From Echinarachnius parma (lineage: Eukaryota > Echinodermata > Echinoidea > Clypeasteroida > Echinarachniidae): a DNA stretch of 64,000 nucleotides. The notes under the pieces are model-generated. The model did no database searches. It was given only the letters and a program-made list of their open reading frames with translations, and was not told where the DNA came from. Both the position numbers and the translations under genes were made by a program. How positions within the stretch are numbered: position 1 is the first letter of the stretch; every line of letters begins with the position of its first letter. The stretch spans positions 107,661 through 171,660 of the forward strand of contig JBAMJV010007730.1 in assembly GCA_037951105.1 (NCBI GenBank). Direction: 5' to 3'. Below, piece after piece: positions 34,715-45,979 of the stretch.

Positions 34715-35298
34715 GTGATTCTAACTATTTTGTACGGAACGCTCATGGAAGGTCCTAGGCCAATTAAAACAATATTATTATGTAAAACATAGGGAAACCA
34801 ACCACAAATAGAACTGTTAAAGAGCAAATAAATAATCCCCTTTTTTATGTAAAGAATAATAATGCGTGATTTGTAGGGACAGCCATCTTTGATGTTAGTG
34901 TAGTAGACAAAAAAGTAAGTGTCACAAATTATTTCCATTTGAATAAAAAAAAAAAAAAAAAACATGAGATATTTTCTTTTTACTCATTCCACGTCCAATT
35001 GAACTACCCAACTACCTTAAAGTTCCTGTTTTCCTCTTTGACCTTTTCATATTTTCATAGGAACCGTTCAAACCATTTCACTCATCCCCAACCCCCACCC
35101 CCGATGAAAAATGTCCTACGGGAAAGAAGTATTTAAGGGACGTCAACATTCTTGTTATAAAGGACGCTTCTTTGTGATGAAACAAATGATAACACTCACA
35201 TTTTCGCCACTATAATTACGTTTGAAACGAACCTTTCTGTTCCGTTTAAGAACTTACAGGGCTACGAATAGGTAAACCTTCCAAGGGGGTTTAATTGT

Positions 35299-35644
35299 TC
35301 AACAAAAGGGAGTTTCATACTCTTGGTCATCATTGCCTCCCCCATTGACAGGGGGTTGGTTTAGACCCTGGTAAATGTGAGGAGCGTCTCTCGGTCGCGT
35401 AACTACTCCTGCATTCTCGTATGTGACATCGTCCTGCGGCATGGTTACTGCTGCAACTTCGTATTCACTCTCATTGATGTCGACATGATACGGCGAAGGA
35501 TCGGCCAGATGGGAGTTAGAGACAAGTGGAGCCTTTCCTACGCCTATATTCAGGAGAAAAGCATCCGTCGAGTTATTCAGTCTTGGTTTCTTGCTCTGTC
35601 CAGATGGCAATCCCTCTTGCGATGTTGCTGCGCCCTTTCGCCAA
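35299..35644 (-). CDS. Mucin-like receptor, cytoplasmic-tail exon
   Basis: The acceptor TTTACAG precedes 346 nt ending in TGA (35299-35301). Entry phase 2 completes Cys269. The tail is 114 residues, hydrophilic, with five tyrosines, four of them in E/D-rich or YxxL/YxN contexts. The KKPR basic patch (287-290) follows the membrane. Confidence 0.8.
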
Positions 35645-38600
35645 CTGTAAACAATGGCAGAATGTATGATTAAATGTTTTGTAACTAAAAGTGAACAAAG
35701 AAAATTGTGCATCGCTTGGAATTTAAAGATCTCCGGATCGTTATACCAGTGCTCTAAACACTGACCTACAACACTTTTATGATGGCTTGGAATGTACTAC
35801 CCATGTGATTATAAAAGAAATATTGAGTCTTGGTTTCATATTGAAATTTATCTTGACACTGTGTTTTCAGTTTAAAAGTTCATCTCAATAGGATAAAGGC
35901 ATTGTACAGTCATGGAATACATACAAGTGTACATACCACGCAAGACGAAAGTACAGCATGGCAAAAACGAATCCACCGATGATGTTGACAGAGAGTGAGA
36001 TTCCAAACAAGACCCATGGAATCGTCAGGGCGGGACACGTCTGCTCATGACTCCCAGATAAACCTGTCGAGTTACGAATTCGATAAACATACAATAATCA
36101 CGTTATAATAACAAACAATTGAAGATGATCCGCCTATTTGATCAAATGGGGACAAGATAATTGATCGATAATTTATCGATTTTCACTACAGATGAATTCT
36201 GATTTGTTCTAAACATTGGGCAAAATGCATAGCAAGTATAGCATTTGCATGTCATGGCTATAATCAAAAGCAAGAGCTTGTCAGCTAAGTTACTAAATCT
36301 CTTTAATTTGACATGATAATCAAATCAAATTGTGAAAAGGTGATGAATTAGTACATCCTTATATCCATAGCAGGATCATACTTACGTCTAGGAGTCGAAG
36401 ATGCAGTAGTTGCAGGGGCAGCAGTTGCAGGTGCATCAGTTGCAGGTGCTCCAGTTGCAGGTGCACCAGTTGCAGGTGCACCAGTTGTAGGTGGTGCAGT
36501 TGTAGGTGCAGCAGTTGCAGGTGCACCAGTTGTAGGTGCAGCTGTTGTAGGTGCATCAGTCGTACGTGCAGCAGTTGTATGTGCATCAGTTGTAGGTGAA
36601 ACAGTCGTACAGGGTATCCAAAAATAACGTGTACACCCTAAACAATATTAATTTAACAAGGATAACACCATATTTAAACAATAATTTATAAATCATATGA
36701 CTTTCCTAACATTCTCACACGTTATTCTTCTAGAAAAAAAACCTAACAAGGTATTCTTTCATGCCATTTTCTTCCCATTATTTACATTTTTCCGGTTTTG
36801 TGGTAACAACAAATTATTCGGACACCTATCACCAAGTGGTAACTTAGCATGTTTTGCAGGACGGTCTGGTCAGGACTTGGTTGGTCCTCCTTGTGCAGCA
36901 ATCACAACCCTAACAAGACCCATGGGGTCGCCAGGGCGGGACACGTCTGATCAGGACTCACGGATGAATCTCTCGTGTGATGAATTCGACAAACATACAC
37001 ACAATCACGCTATAATGAAATCCAATTGAAGATGATCCGCATAATTGATTAAATGGGGAAAAGATAATTGCACCATTTTGAAAAACACAAACACATTTTA
37101 TCGTTTTTCAGTACATCTGAGTTCTGGTTTTGTTAACCAATTGGGCCGAATTGCATGTCATGGCTACAATCACAAGTAAGAGCTTTACTAAACGTCTTTA
37201 ATTTTACAAGACAATCCAATCAAATTTTGAATATAGATGATTAATTAGTATAACTTAATATCCGTAGCAGCAGCAGACTTACAGCTAGTAGTCGTAGGTG
37301 CAGCTGTTGTACGTGCATCAGTCGTAGGTGCAGCAGTTGTAGGTGCAGCAGTTGTAGGTGAAACAGTCGTACAGCTAGGTATCCAAAAATAACGTGTACA
37401 CCCTGAAAAATATTAAATTAACAAGGATAACACCATATTTATACAAACATTTATACATCATAATGACTTTCCTAACATTCTCATTATTTACATTGTTCGA
37501 GTTTTGTGGTAACCAAAACTTATTTGGACACCTATCACCTTTTATCGATTTTCAGTACATCTGAGTTCTGATTTTATTCAAAAATTGGGCCGAATGAATA
37601 GCAAGTATAGCGATTGCATGTCATGGCTACAATCGCAGGCAAGAGCTTGTGGATTAATTTACTAATTAATTGACATGATAGTCAAATAAATTTGTGAACA
37701 TAGGTGATTAATTAGTATAACATAATATCCGTAGCAGCAGCAGACTTACAGCTAGTAGTTGCAGGTGCAGCAGTTGTAGGTGCAGCAGTTGTAGGTGCAG
37801 CAGTTGTAGGTGAAACAGTCGTACAGCTAGGTATCCAAAAATAACGTGTACACCCTGACAAATATAAATTTAAGAAGGATAACACAATATTTATACAATA
37901 AATTATAAATCATATGACTTTCCCAACATTTTCTTACGTTATCTTCTAGAAAAATGGACAAGGTATATTTTGTGCCATTTTCTTCCCATTATTTAAATTC
38001 GTTCAGGTTTTGTGGTAACCAACAATTATTTGGACACCTATCACCAAGTGGTAATTTAGCATGTTTTACAGGTCTGGTCAAGACTTGGTTGGTCCTCCTT
38101 GTGCAACAATCACATCCCAAGGGTAAGGGTTAGGGTTAGGATTAGGGATAGGGTTAACCCAAACCCTAACCCTAGACAGGACACGTCTGATCGGGGCTCG
38201 CAGATGAACCTGTCGAGTTACGAATTCGGTACACATACAAACAATCACGTTTCAATGAAAAACAATTGAGGATGATCCGCAATTTAATTAAATGGGGAAA
38301 TGATAAGTGCACACTTTCTTGAAACACAAACACATTTATTGCTTTTCAGTACATCTGAGTTCTGGTTTCGTTAACAAACTGGGCCGAATTGCATGTCATG
38401 GCTACAATCACAAGCAAGATCTTGTCAATTTATTTACTTAACCTTTTTAATTTTACATGACAATCGAATCAAATTTTGAATATAGATAATTAATTAGTAT
38501 AACATAATATCCGTAGCAGCAGCAGACTTACAGCTAGTAGTTGCAGGTGCAGCAGTTGTAGGTGCAGCAGTCGTAGGTGCAGCTGTTGTACGTGTAGCAG

Positions 38601-41600
38601 TTGTAGGTGAAACAGTCGTACAGCTAGGTATCCAAAAATAACGTGTACACCCTGAAAAATATTAATTTAAGAACGATAACACAATATTTATACAATAATT
38701 TATAAATCACGTGACTTTCACAACATTCTCACACGTTATTCTTCAAGAAAAAAAACTAAAAAGGTATACTTTCATGGCATTTTCTTCCCATTATTTACAT
38801 TTTTCCGGTTTTGTGGTAACAAAAAATTTTCGGACACCGATCACCAAGTGGTACTTTGGCATATTTTACAGGTCTGGTCAGGACTTGATTGGTCCTCCCT
38901 GTGCAGCAATCACATCCCAAGGGTTACGGATAGGGATAGGGTTAACCCTAACTCTAACCCTAACCCTAGACAAGACACGTCTGATCGGGGCTCACAGATG
39001 AACCTGTCGAGTTACGAATTCGGTACACATACAAACAACCACGTTTAAATGAAAAACAATTGAAGATGATCGGCAATTTGATTAAATGGGGAAATGATAA
39101 GTGCACACTTTCTTGAAACACAAACACCTTTTTATCAATTTCAGTACATCTGAGTTTTGATTTCGTTAACAAATCGGGCCGAATTGCATGTCATGGGTAC
39201 AGTCACAAGCAAGAGCTTGTCAATTAATTTACTAAACCTCTTTAATTTGACATAACAATCCAATAAAATGTTGACTATAGGTGATTAATTAGTAGAACTT
39301 AATATACGTAGCAGCAGCAGACTTACATCCAGTAGTCATAGGACCTGGTGTAGCAGTCGTACGTGCGGGTGTGGCTGCATCTTATGTCGGTACAGCAGTC
39401 GTGTGTGCATCAGTTGTAGGTGCAGCAGTAAATATGCATCAAATGTGGGTGCAGGAGTCGTAGGTGCATCAGTTTCAGGTGCAGGCATGCAGCAGTCGTA
39501 CAAATTAGCAAAAAATAAATTAGGCACTCTGACTAATATTAAAATAACAAGGGTAACACCATATTTTTACAACAATTTATTAATGAAATGAATTACACTA
39601 CATTCTCACACATTATTCATCTAGAAAACCATGAACATAGTATTATTTTGTTCCCATTATTCACATTTTTCCGGTTTTGTGGTAACAACAAATTATTCGG
39701 ACACCTATCACCAAGTGGCAATTTGGCATGTTTTCCAGGTCTGGTCAGAACTTGGTTGGTCCTCCTTGTGAAGCAATCGCAGTACACTACTCAACTCAGT
39801 TGTCAACCGCATAAATGTAGATGGACCAGTCGAGACTGTCCCATGTGCGCTGAAGTATGTCTTTTAGGTGTTGGGCCATATATTTTGGACTGTTGATAGG
39901 CATTGTACATTATATGGTGGTTGTGGTGGATTTTTCCCTTCCATATCATCCCTAATGTTATGTATTGATTGATTTAGGGGCTTTTAAAAAATTTAACTGG
40001 ATGACTTTCACCCTTTTCTTTGCAAGACCTGCAATTGCTTTGCAGGATCTATTAGGTTGATAACCTGTTGATAAATGCAACAAATTTGATTTTCTGTGTA
40101 AAATATTAGGATGCAGATCGCCTCCATTGACAGGTGTCATGCATCCCCACACCAAAACACTCTGATCCCCTTACTGGGGTAAGACAGTGGAGGCTATACT
40201 GATCTATTGAATGGGGACATATTCCCTGACAACCATCTGATCCGTTGACCACATGACTGACTTCCAGATGACAATAGGCTTGTCAGCAAGTTCTCTGGCA
40301 AAGTTATAAATGTTTATGTCTGTTATTATTGATGACGAGTGGCTTATTGCAAGAATAGCTGTCATGGAGCCCACATGCACTTAAGCTTGAACATAATTCG
40401 ATGACAGCAGACCCGGGTTCCAGTAGCATGTGCCACTCTTTCAGCTTTTGATTTTTCCTGACAAGCTTTTAGGTGTACCCGTGTGTCCGTCAAAGTGACA
40501 TTTCTCTCCAACCGCCCTCCCTCTTGAATGCTATTTCCACCATTGTCCCTGTATCTCTGTATTCTGTTGTGCATGGACGACAGTTTCATATCTAGTTTGG
40601 ATACCATCCTTGTTGAATGTGACTTTCTCCTTTAATTAATAGGATATTTGTGCAGGTTTAGTCATGTTTAACCCTAAGTAGACCGGGGTGGGGGGGGGGG
40701 GGGGGGCATAATGCCCCCCCTCCCCCCTTCAGCGGTTTTTGTTATTGCTCCAAAAACGGGGTAGGATGACACGCCGCTGGTTGGTGACTTTTTCTTTTGG
40801 AGTCTTGAGCATATTTTATAACAAACATTTTGAAACTCGGGCCTACCGTTACGAAGTCACATGACCTTTTATCTATGCATGTCAGCCCGAAAATCGCTCA
40901 ATTTCGTGATTTGTGTACAAAACAAATGGAAATATCAGTTTTCAGAAAAAGAGGTATATCATTGGTTATTTGGTCTTGTTTACCTTTTATATGTTTGTTT
41001 TGGGGCTCAAAATTGTTGAATTATAGTTAGAAATAAAATAAACAACAAAAACAATAAAATACATAAGTAAAACAAAAACAAAAATACATAAGAAATTATT
41101 AAAGAAACAATAGAAAACATAAGGAAGAACCTGGCTCTTCCGAACTTTATTGTCGTATTATTATTCCAAATGCTCTAAAGAATATATGTAGTGAAAACCA
41201 ATGTTTAAAGTGATGGAGGAAAAGTGTAACATTCTGCCGAAAGAGACATTTGAGACTTCAATCCTATGTCAATATCATTGTAATATACAATTGAAGGATT
41301 TGTGAAAGTTTGAAAGAAAACGAAAACTGTTTACCTCGTGAAAAAAGGGAATATTGATTTCATATTTTATCACCGAAAATTGATGGCCTACCGTAAATTT
41401 GTCAGAAGAATGATGGTCCGGCCGTTGATATGCGCACCCGTACATGTACACATCGGCTCAGCTCAACAGTCGCGGTACATCGACTCGTTGCGCGCGCTGC
41501 CCTGTCTATCGCCCGTCTATCGGCGAGGTTTAGGCCGTGATCGCGTGGCCAGGCGCGCGCCGGCCGGCTGGGCGTGAACGTGAAAGCTACAGCTGGCAAA

Positions 41601-44600
41601 TAAAAGCAACTCCACGTACGCATATTCTGAAATTCCATTGTTCTCTTTCAAAATTTATTCTATAATTACTCACTCTCCCTCTATCATATAGTAGGCAACA
41701 TCCGCCATATTGTGTATTCATTTTTCATGGAGACAATGGAATAGTGTGGTCAGACTAAATGGGGGCACACCTTATATATTTTGTTTCTATACATTCTGAT
41801 CTTGCAGTGGCATGAACTATTTTGAAAAGTGGGGGTGGGGTGGTGGGAGGGAGCAGGGGGGGGGGGGGGGGGTGTGGGAGGGGTATCACACTATCGCCCC
41901 TCCCACAGTAGGGAGCTTTTCCAATTTTCACTCGAAAAAATGTGCAGTGTGTTCCATACCTTGGAATATACTAGAATTCAAGAAAGCATGACCTCCCACA
42001 TGTCTATATAGGCTACATTTGGGGAGGGTATGTGGGTAGATTTTTTGTATGTATCACTTTAGAAGTATGCTAGTTATGCAAACGAGAGATATCCCCCACC
42101 CTTCACCCTGTCATACCCCCAATCTATTCCTGTGATGTTTTGTATTTTTATGGCAAATTATTAGAGGGGATGGGGGGGGGGGGGGGGGGGTGCGCCCCCA
42201 TGCAACATCACTGCATGTAGAGGTTGCAGAGAAAAGGAATGTAATTGAACCTGTCTATAGTGATCACCTTTCTACAGTGGCCACTTTGATTGGCGGTCAT
42301 GGTACACAGGTTTTACTGTACATTTTCATGCTTCTAGCCATTTTTTCCCCCTTTGTATAAGTACCTGGTACCATGTGTGCATTTTTTACATTTCAAACTA
42401 ACAAAATTGCCTGTTTGTTTAAATGTATGCTTGTAAATTGTACTTTTTTGAAGAAGGATTTACAGTGAAATTTGAAGCAATGCAAATGGTTGAATAACTT
42501 CGGTATTTACACAGCATTTTCACATTTAATGAAAATCAATTATATAACATAATTTTGTTAACAGTTGTTTCTGCATTTATTGAAAAATGAAATACAAAGT
42601 ATCCAAATAACAATAATTGCATATGAAATTATTGTTATTTGGATACTTTGTATTTCATTTTTCAATAAATGCAGAAACAACTGTTAAAAAATGTTTAATA
42701 CTGGGTGATTGATTCAACTTTTGGATGTGTGCAAATCATGTAGTGTCTCCGTGAATGTGTCTCATACATTGTCCACCTAGCCATTTGGTTGATCCTGATC
42801 TATGAAAAATAAAATTGAGTTGGCCGACCCTTCATTACCCTGCATATAATAGGGCAAGCCTCTGTGAATCCAAGCAAAATGAGGGTTAAAAGGACAATTG
42901 GCATAGTGATACACACTCACATTTCTTCATGGGTGTTATTAGGAACTTCAATCATACATTATATCAATAACCTTGTACAATTATTCTGAATCATATTATT
43001 TATTATTATTTCATCTGAGAAAACAATGGTTTGTTTGAGTTAAAAAATGACAAATTTATGTCATAATAATTTATTCCATACTGCCCACTGATTTGAACTC
43101 CAAGTTAAAGCATCTTGTAACATAGATACAGTGGAACCTCCTAACAAGAGGTACCGGATACAGCGATGATAATTTTACACGTCAAGGATCTTTTAAAAAA
43201 ATTATTTTTAAGCCCAGACACAAGATATCTGACATAAGGAATTCAATCCAATTGTGCCCGAGGTGCTTGTTATAATTAGGTTTCTCTTCGACGACTCAAT
43301 TACTACGTAAGTTGTAGTTTATTCGTCACGTTATAATACATTGAAGTAAATTTATTATCTACTAACATACAGGCCAGTTTTTCGATTCAATACATCGCGT
43401 ATTTTGTTTCCGTCTATAGGGTTTGTCATTCATAGAGGACATTATTACTATGATATTACTGTCGTAACGCGTATTCTGCAACTCTATAAATGTGGGTTTG
43501 CAGTAGTACAGCAGATAAGTGTTAAAAATTGCATGGACATCGTTTGATACAAGCTACAAACTTGGTATGCAGGCCAGGCTACCCTAAGATAAACTTTTCA
43601 GAAAAAACACACTTAGACAAACGAAAGGCAAAGATGACCGCCAACCCGCTACTGTTTGGTCGATTTTAATAATTTTAGTGTTGATGTGTATGTTTCTTGA
43701 AATGCTTGAAACGATTGTGACACAAACGGACCCATATGATGTCAAAAATCCAAGATGGCTGCCCAAAAGCCACTTCGGTCGACTTTGATAATCTTGGTGT
43801 CGAGTAAAGTTTCCTGATATCCTGAAAACGATTCTAATACATACAAACATACAGTGGAGAAAATCGAACATGGTGGCCATTTCCAAGTTACGTGCCAAAA
43901 AACAATGTTTTAAAGGGATAGTTGAGTTTTGGTAAAGAGAGTACAGTTTTTGTCAAACTGAATTTTAGTGACTAAAATCTGCACGATTAGATTACAAACT
44001 AATCGTTACTATTCCACCATGCTCAAAAAGAAAGACAAATTACAAATGACTTAGTTAAAAGCCTGTTATCATTCAAAAAGAGCCGTTTAAACGCAATATG
44101 GCGCTCTCTAAAATCTCATTAGTTTTAAGCATTTAAAATAAAACATTGTGCATGTGATGTTTTGTTGAAATAGTGATTAAATAGAGAGATAATCAACAAC
44201 TATTTCAAATCCTCTTTTGTAAATTTTGAAAAGAGGAAGCATTTAAACAAATGTTTAACGGCTGGTTCAAAATTATCGAATAATTGTGGGGCCCCACAAT
44301 TATTACATATGGTTATGTTTATGGATATTTCAGCCATTTCCGAACCGATTTTGATCAAATAAAGTTTATTCTCTCATTAAAATTGTATGCTCTTTCAAAG
44401 CCGACACTCAGTTTTTCATTATCTTTCATTATACAATTTTAATGGCAGAATAAATTGTATTTGATCAAAATCGCTTCAGAAACGGCTGAAATATCCATAA
44501 ACATAACCATTTGTTATAAATGTGGGGCCCCACAAGTATTCGATCATTTTGAACCAGCCGTTAAAATCCGTTTTAAAATGCTTCTAGCTCTTTTCAAAAA

Positions 44601-45396
44601 TGTTCAAAAGAGGTTTTTATATAGTTGTTGATTATCGCTAGAGCTATCTAATCACTATTTCAACAAAACATCACATGCACAATATTTTATTTAAAATGGT
44701 TTAAACAAATGCTTTTTTGAAAGCGCCCTCTTTAGTTTAAACAGCTCTTTTTGAATGATAACAGCCTTTTTACTTAGTCGTTTGTAATTTTTGTATTCCT
44801 TTTGAGCATGGTGGAGTTATAATTATTAGTTTGTAATGTAAGTGCAGGTTTTGGTTACTACAACTCAGTACTGTACTCTCTCTACCAGAACTCAACTATC
44901 CCTTTAATTAAAAAAGACGACTGAGTTGGGAAATTTGGATTTGGGCCACTCTGTATACACCGATTTAGTCTACAAACGCAATATAAATAGTATCATACAT
45001 GTCATATGAATCGGGTGAGGTACAAAGGGAAATATCAAGTTTAAGGTACGGTATCTTGTTTGTTTGTTTGTTTGTCACCAGTCTCCTGCGCACAATGTCA
45101 CAAATATCTCAACCAATTTTTCGTAGAAGCTTCGTGTTCATTTAGAATGGAACCCAATTACATTTTCAAGGTCAAAAGTGAAAGGACAAAGGCAAGGTCA
45201 AAGTCACGCAAACATCAAAATTTGAGTGTTGGCGGAGGTATGCACTCCCTGTATGCACTGCATCTAGTTGTAGATACAATGAGCGTGAGATCAAACGAAC
45301 ACAACATTACTTACCCGTAGTCTGTGACATAGTGGTAGCAGGGAATGTGAATAGGGCAATCAAGAAGATAGCAGATACGCCTTTATAGCTCTCCAT
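35299..45396 (-). CDS. Mucin-like single-pass receptor with phosphotyrosine-motif tail (full span)
   Basis: Seven exons join in phase into 383 aa: signal peptide (45315-45396), four Thr/Ala/Pro-rich exons (38532-38651, 37750-37854, 37283-37402, 36386-36637), TM (35937-36063) and tail (35299-35644). All junctions are GT/AG. Each mucin exon opens with the block CTRYFWIPSCTT (two cysteines), then PTTAAPTT-type repeats that should be heavily O-glycosylated. The TM segment is residues ~240-265. The tail has Y321, Y330 (YEVA), Y344 (YENA, Grb2-SH2-like), Y360 (YQGL) and Y378 (YETP). It therefore looks like a surface receptor or adhesion mucin able to recruit SH2 proteins. I know no named homologue. 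Confidence 0.75.
35937..36063 (-). CDS. Mucin-like receptor, transmembrane exon
   Basis: Acceptor CTCGACAG, donor GTATGT. Codes for a juxtamembrane stretch with one Cys (C236), then a hydrophobic run with a GG pair (IPWVLFGISLSVNIIGGF). Partial copies of this exon occur at three upstream places. Confidence 0.8.
36386..36637 (-). CDS. Mucin-like receptor, longest Thr-rich exon
   Basis: 252 nt, phase 1-1. Begins CTRYFWIPCTT, then about fifteen pentapeptide-like units (APTTG, APATG, APATD). Acceptor 'attgtttag', donor GTAAGT. Confidence 0.8.
36902..36969 (-). pseudogene. Truncated copy of the TM exon (relic 1)
   Basis: Matches the first ~20 codons of the TM exon (…SPDQTCPALATPWVLLGL) and then reaches TGA. 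At the break the sequence reads TTAGGGTT on the minus strand. An AG acceptor is still possible at its start. Confidence 0.6.
37283..37402 (-). CDS. Mucin-like receptor, Thr-rich exon
   Basis: 120 nt, phase 1-1, acceptor TTTTTCAG, donor GTAAGT. Codes for CTRYFWIPSCTTVSP followed by PTTAA/PTTDA units. Confidence 0.8.
37750..37854 (-). CDS. Mucin-like receptor, Thr-rich exon
   Basis: 105 nt, phase 1-1, acceptor ATTTGTCAG, donor GTAAGT. Same CTRYFWIPSCTT start and one repeat fewer than its 120-nt neighbours. Confidence 0.8.
38120..38175. repeat. Telomere-like inverted tract 1
   Basis: GGGTTAGGGTTAGG-type units meet CCCTAACCC-type units around GGGTTAACCC, giving a head-to-head array of ~56 bp fused to the TM-exon relic. 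Confidence 0.85.
38172..38209 (-). pseudogene. TM-exon relic 2; possible secreted-form terminal exon
   Basis: The original acceptor CTCGACAG is kept, followed by an 11-codon frame SSASPDQTCPV and TAG, where the telomere-like tract starts. Phase fits the upstream mucin exon. Confidence 0.5.
38532..38651 (-). CDS. Mucin-like receptor, first intact Thr-rich exon
   Basis: 120 nt, phase 1-1, acceptor ATTTTTCAG, donor GTAAGT. Codes for CTRYFWIPSCTTVSP and PTTAT/RTTAA units. It is the first intact mucin exon after the signal-peptide exon. Confidence 0.8.
38919..38969. repeat. Telomere-like inverted tract 2
   Basis: Second head-to-head GGGTTA/TAACCC array at the equivalent position of the neighbouring duplicate. 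Confidence 0.85.
38966..39003 (-). pseudogene. TM-exon relic 3; possible secreted-form terminal exon
   Basis: Same acceptor and length as relic 2; reads SSVSPDQTCLV then TAG. Confidence 0.5.
39325..39527 (-). pseudogene. Decayed mucin exon
   Basis: Keeps the phrase APETDAPTTPAPTFDA and a TTGTACGACTG start like the intact exons, but frames are shifted and stops appear. It is an older copy, probably skipped in splicing. Confidence 0.65.
39960..40625 (-). pseudogene. Decayed Tc1-like transposase
   Basis: Minus-strand frames, broken by stops, read RIQRYRDNGGNS, then WKSVMWSTDQ-like sequence, then VLVWGCMTPVNGGDL. The last matches the VWGC…G.G.L core of Tc1-type transposases. No inverted repeats identified. 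It lies in intron 1 of the mucin-like gene. Confidence 0.45.
40680..41400. other. Intronic spacer with poly-G/poly-C
   Basis: A G run and a facing C run at 40687-40728 can pair. The rest is AT-rich without features. Confidence 0.5.
41405..41590. other. CpG-dense island in AT-rich DNA
   Basis: About 185 bp with many CG dinucleotides and CGCGCGCCGGCCGG at its core. No coding evidence; it could be a small promoter or a transposon fragment. Confidence 0.35.
41820..42220. repeat. G-rich repeat fragments
   Basis: 41830-41940 resembles the 3190-3270 part of the hAT element (GTGTGGGAGGGG, 'cccctcccac'). 42170-42215 has another G run and a GCGCCCCCATGCA word. Confidence 0.5.
42558..42687. mobile_element. 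Perfect 130-bp palindrome (MITE-like) with TTAA ends
   Basis: Two 61-bp arms are identical in reverse complement, with an 8-nt loop GCATATGA. Ends are TTAACAGTTG and CAACTGTTAA. Confidence 0.9.
42690..43490. other. AT-rich intronic spacer
   Basis: No recognised gene or complete repeat. Confidence 0.5.
43495..43909 (+). repeat. Copy of the CAAGATGGC foldback-repeat family
   Basis: Order of words as at 865-1440: CAGCAGATAAGTGTTA, 'gatacaagcta', 'tatgcaggcc', AATCCAAGATGGC. The sequence continues after the MITE (44908 on, GACTGAGTTGG). Confidence 0.75.
43914..44903. mobile_element. TTAA-type MITE, head-to-head double copy
   Basis: Begins AGGGATAGTTGAG after TTAA (43910-43913) and ends CTCAACTATCCCT before TTAA (44904-44907). 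The two halves are inverted copies meeting near 44440. Each contains the GGGGCCCC palindrome (44279-44304 perfect; ~44516-44539 imperfect). It interrupts the repeat at 43495-43909, so the insertion is clean. Confidence 0.85.
45048..45275 (+). repeat. Dispersed repeat ending GGAGGTATGCACTCC
   Basis: Starts with (TTTG)n, then 'caaatatctcaaccaattttt' and 'aaggtcaaa' blocks. An inverted fragment of its end lies at 19975-20025. It stops ~40 bp from the signal-peptide exon. Confidence 0.55.
45315..45396 (-). CDS. Mucin-like receptor, signal-peptide exon
   Basis: ATG at 45396. The first 27 residues have a positive N-region, a hydrophobic core (VSAIFLIALFTF) and small residues before a likely cleavage (PATTMS). 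Donor GTAAGT at 45314, phase 1, matching the first mucin exon. This is the only start found for the gene. Confidence 0.75.
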
Positions 45397-45534
45397 CGTG
45401 TCAGGTTTTCAAACTCCTTACAACATTGGATAAATCTGAAATTGAATCAATAACCAGTTTCAAATTTATTTGATCCAAAAAGTCAAATGATCTCATAAAA
45501 GTATTCATTAATACAGTCAAATATCACAGTTGTA

Positions 45535-45771
45535 CAGGGTGGCCCAGAAATAACGGAACGGGGTGCTTGCTATAATGAAGACACATGATGCCCGTCATAG
45601 CAACTAGTAACGTTCAATGCGTGCGCCATTGTTAGTACCCTTTCTTCTCTATACACAGCTGAACGCACACTCACAATGGCGCTCGGTTGATCGTTACTCG
45701 ATGCAGTATGGCGGGCATCATGAGTCTTTAGTATGGCAAGTACCCCGTTCCGTTATTTGTGGGCCACCCTG
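45535..45771. mobile_element. Mariner-like MITE near the receptor promoter
   Basis: CAGGGTGGCCC termini with TA on both sides (45533-45534, 45772-45773). An inner inverted pair (GATGCCCG… / …CGGGCATC) is unrelated to that of the 10057 copy. It lies ~140 bp upstream of the receptor's ATG. Confidence 0.85.
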
Positions 45772-45979
45772 TATAAGGCCTGAGAAAACAGTGATTCCAT
45801 ACACGCTATACACAACACAATACTGCATTAGAAGCAAAGGAACAAGTACTTTCATGTTTTTTCAGCTTTACAAAAACCAGAGTGAGAAGATGAGATAAAA
45901 TCTAAAGTGATTTGTATAACTTACATAAAGCTTCAAAATGTCTGCGAAATAATCTGTTAAAATACGATGGTCTTCAAGA

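Noticed and set aside
38120-38969. Chromosome end
   Set aside because: Short inverted TTAGGG tracts inside a gene intron with coding exons on both sides.
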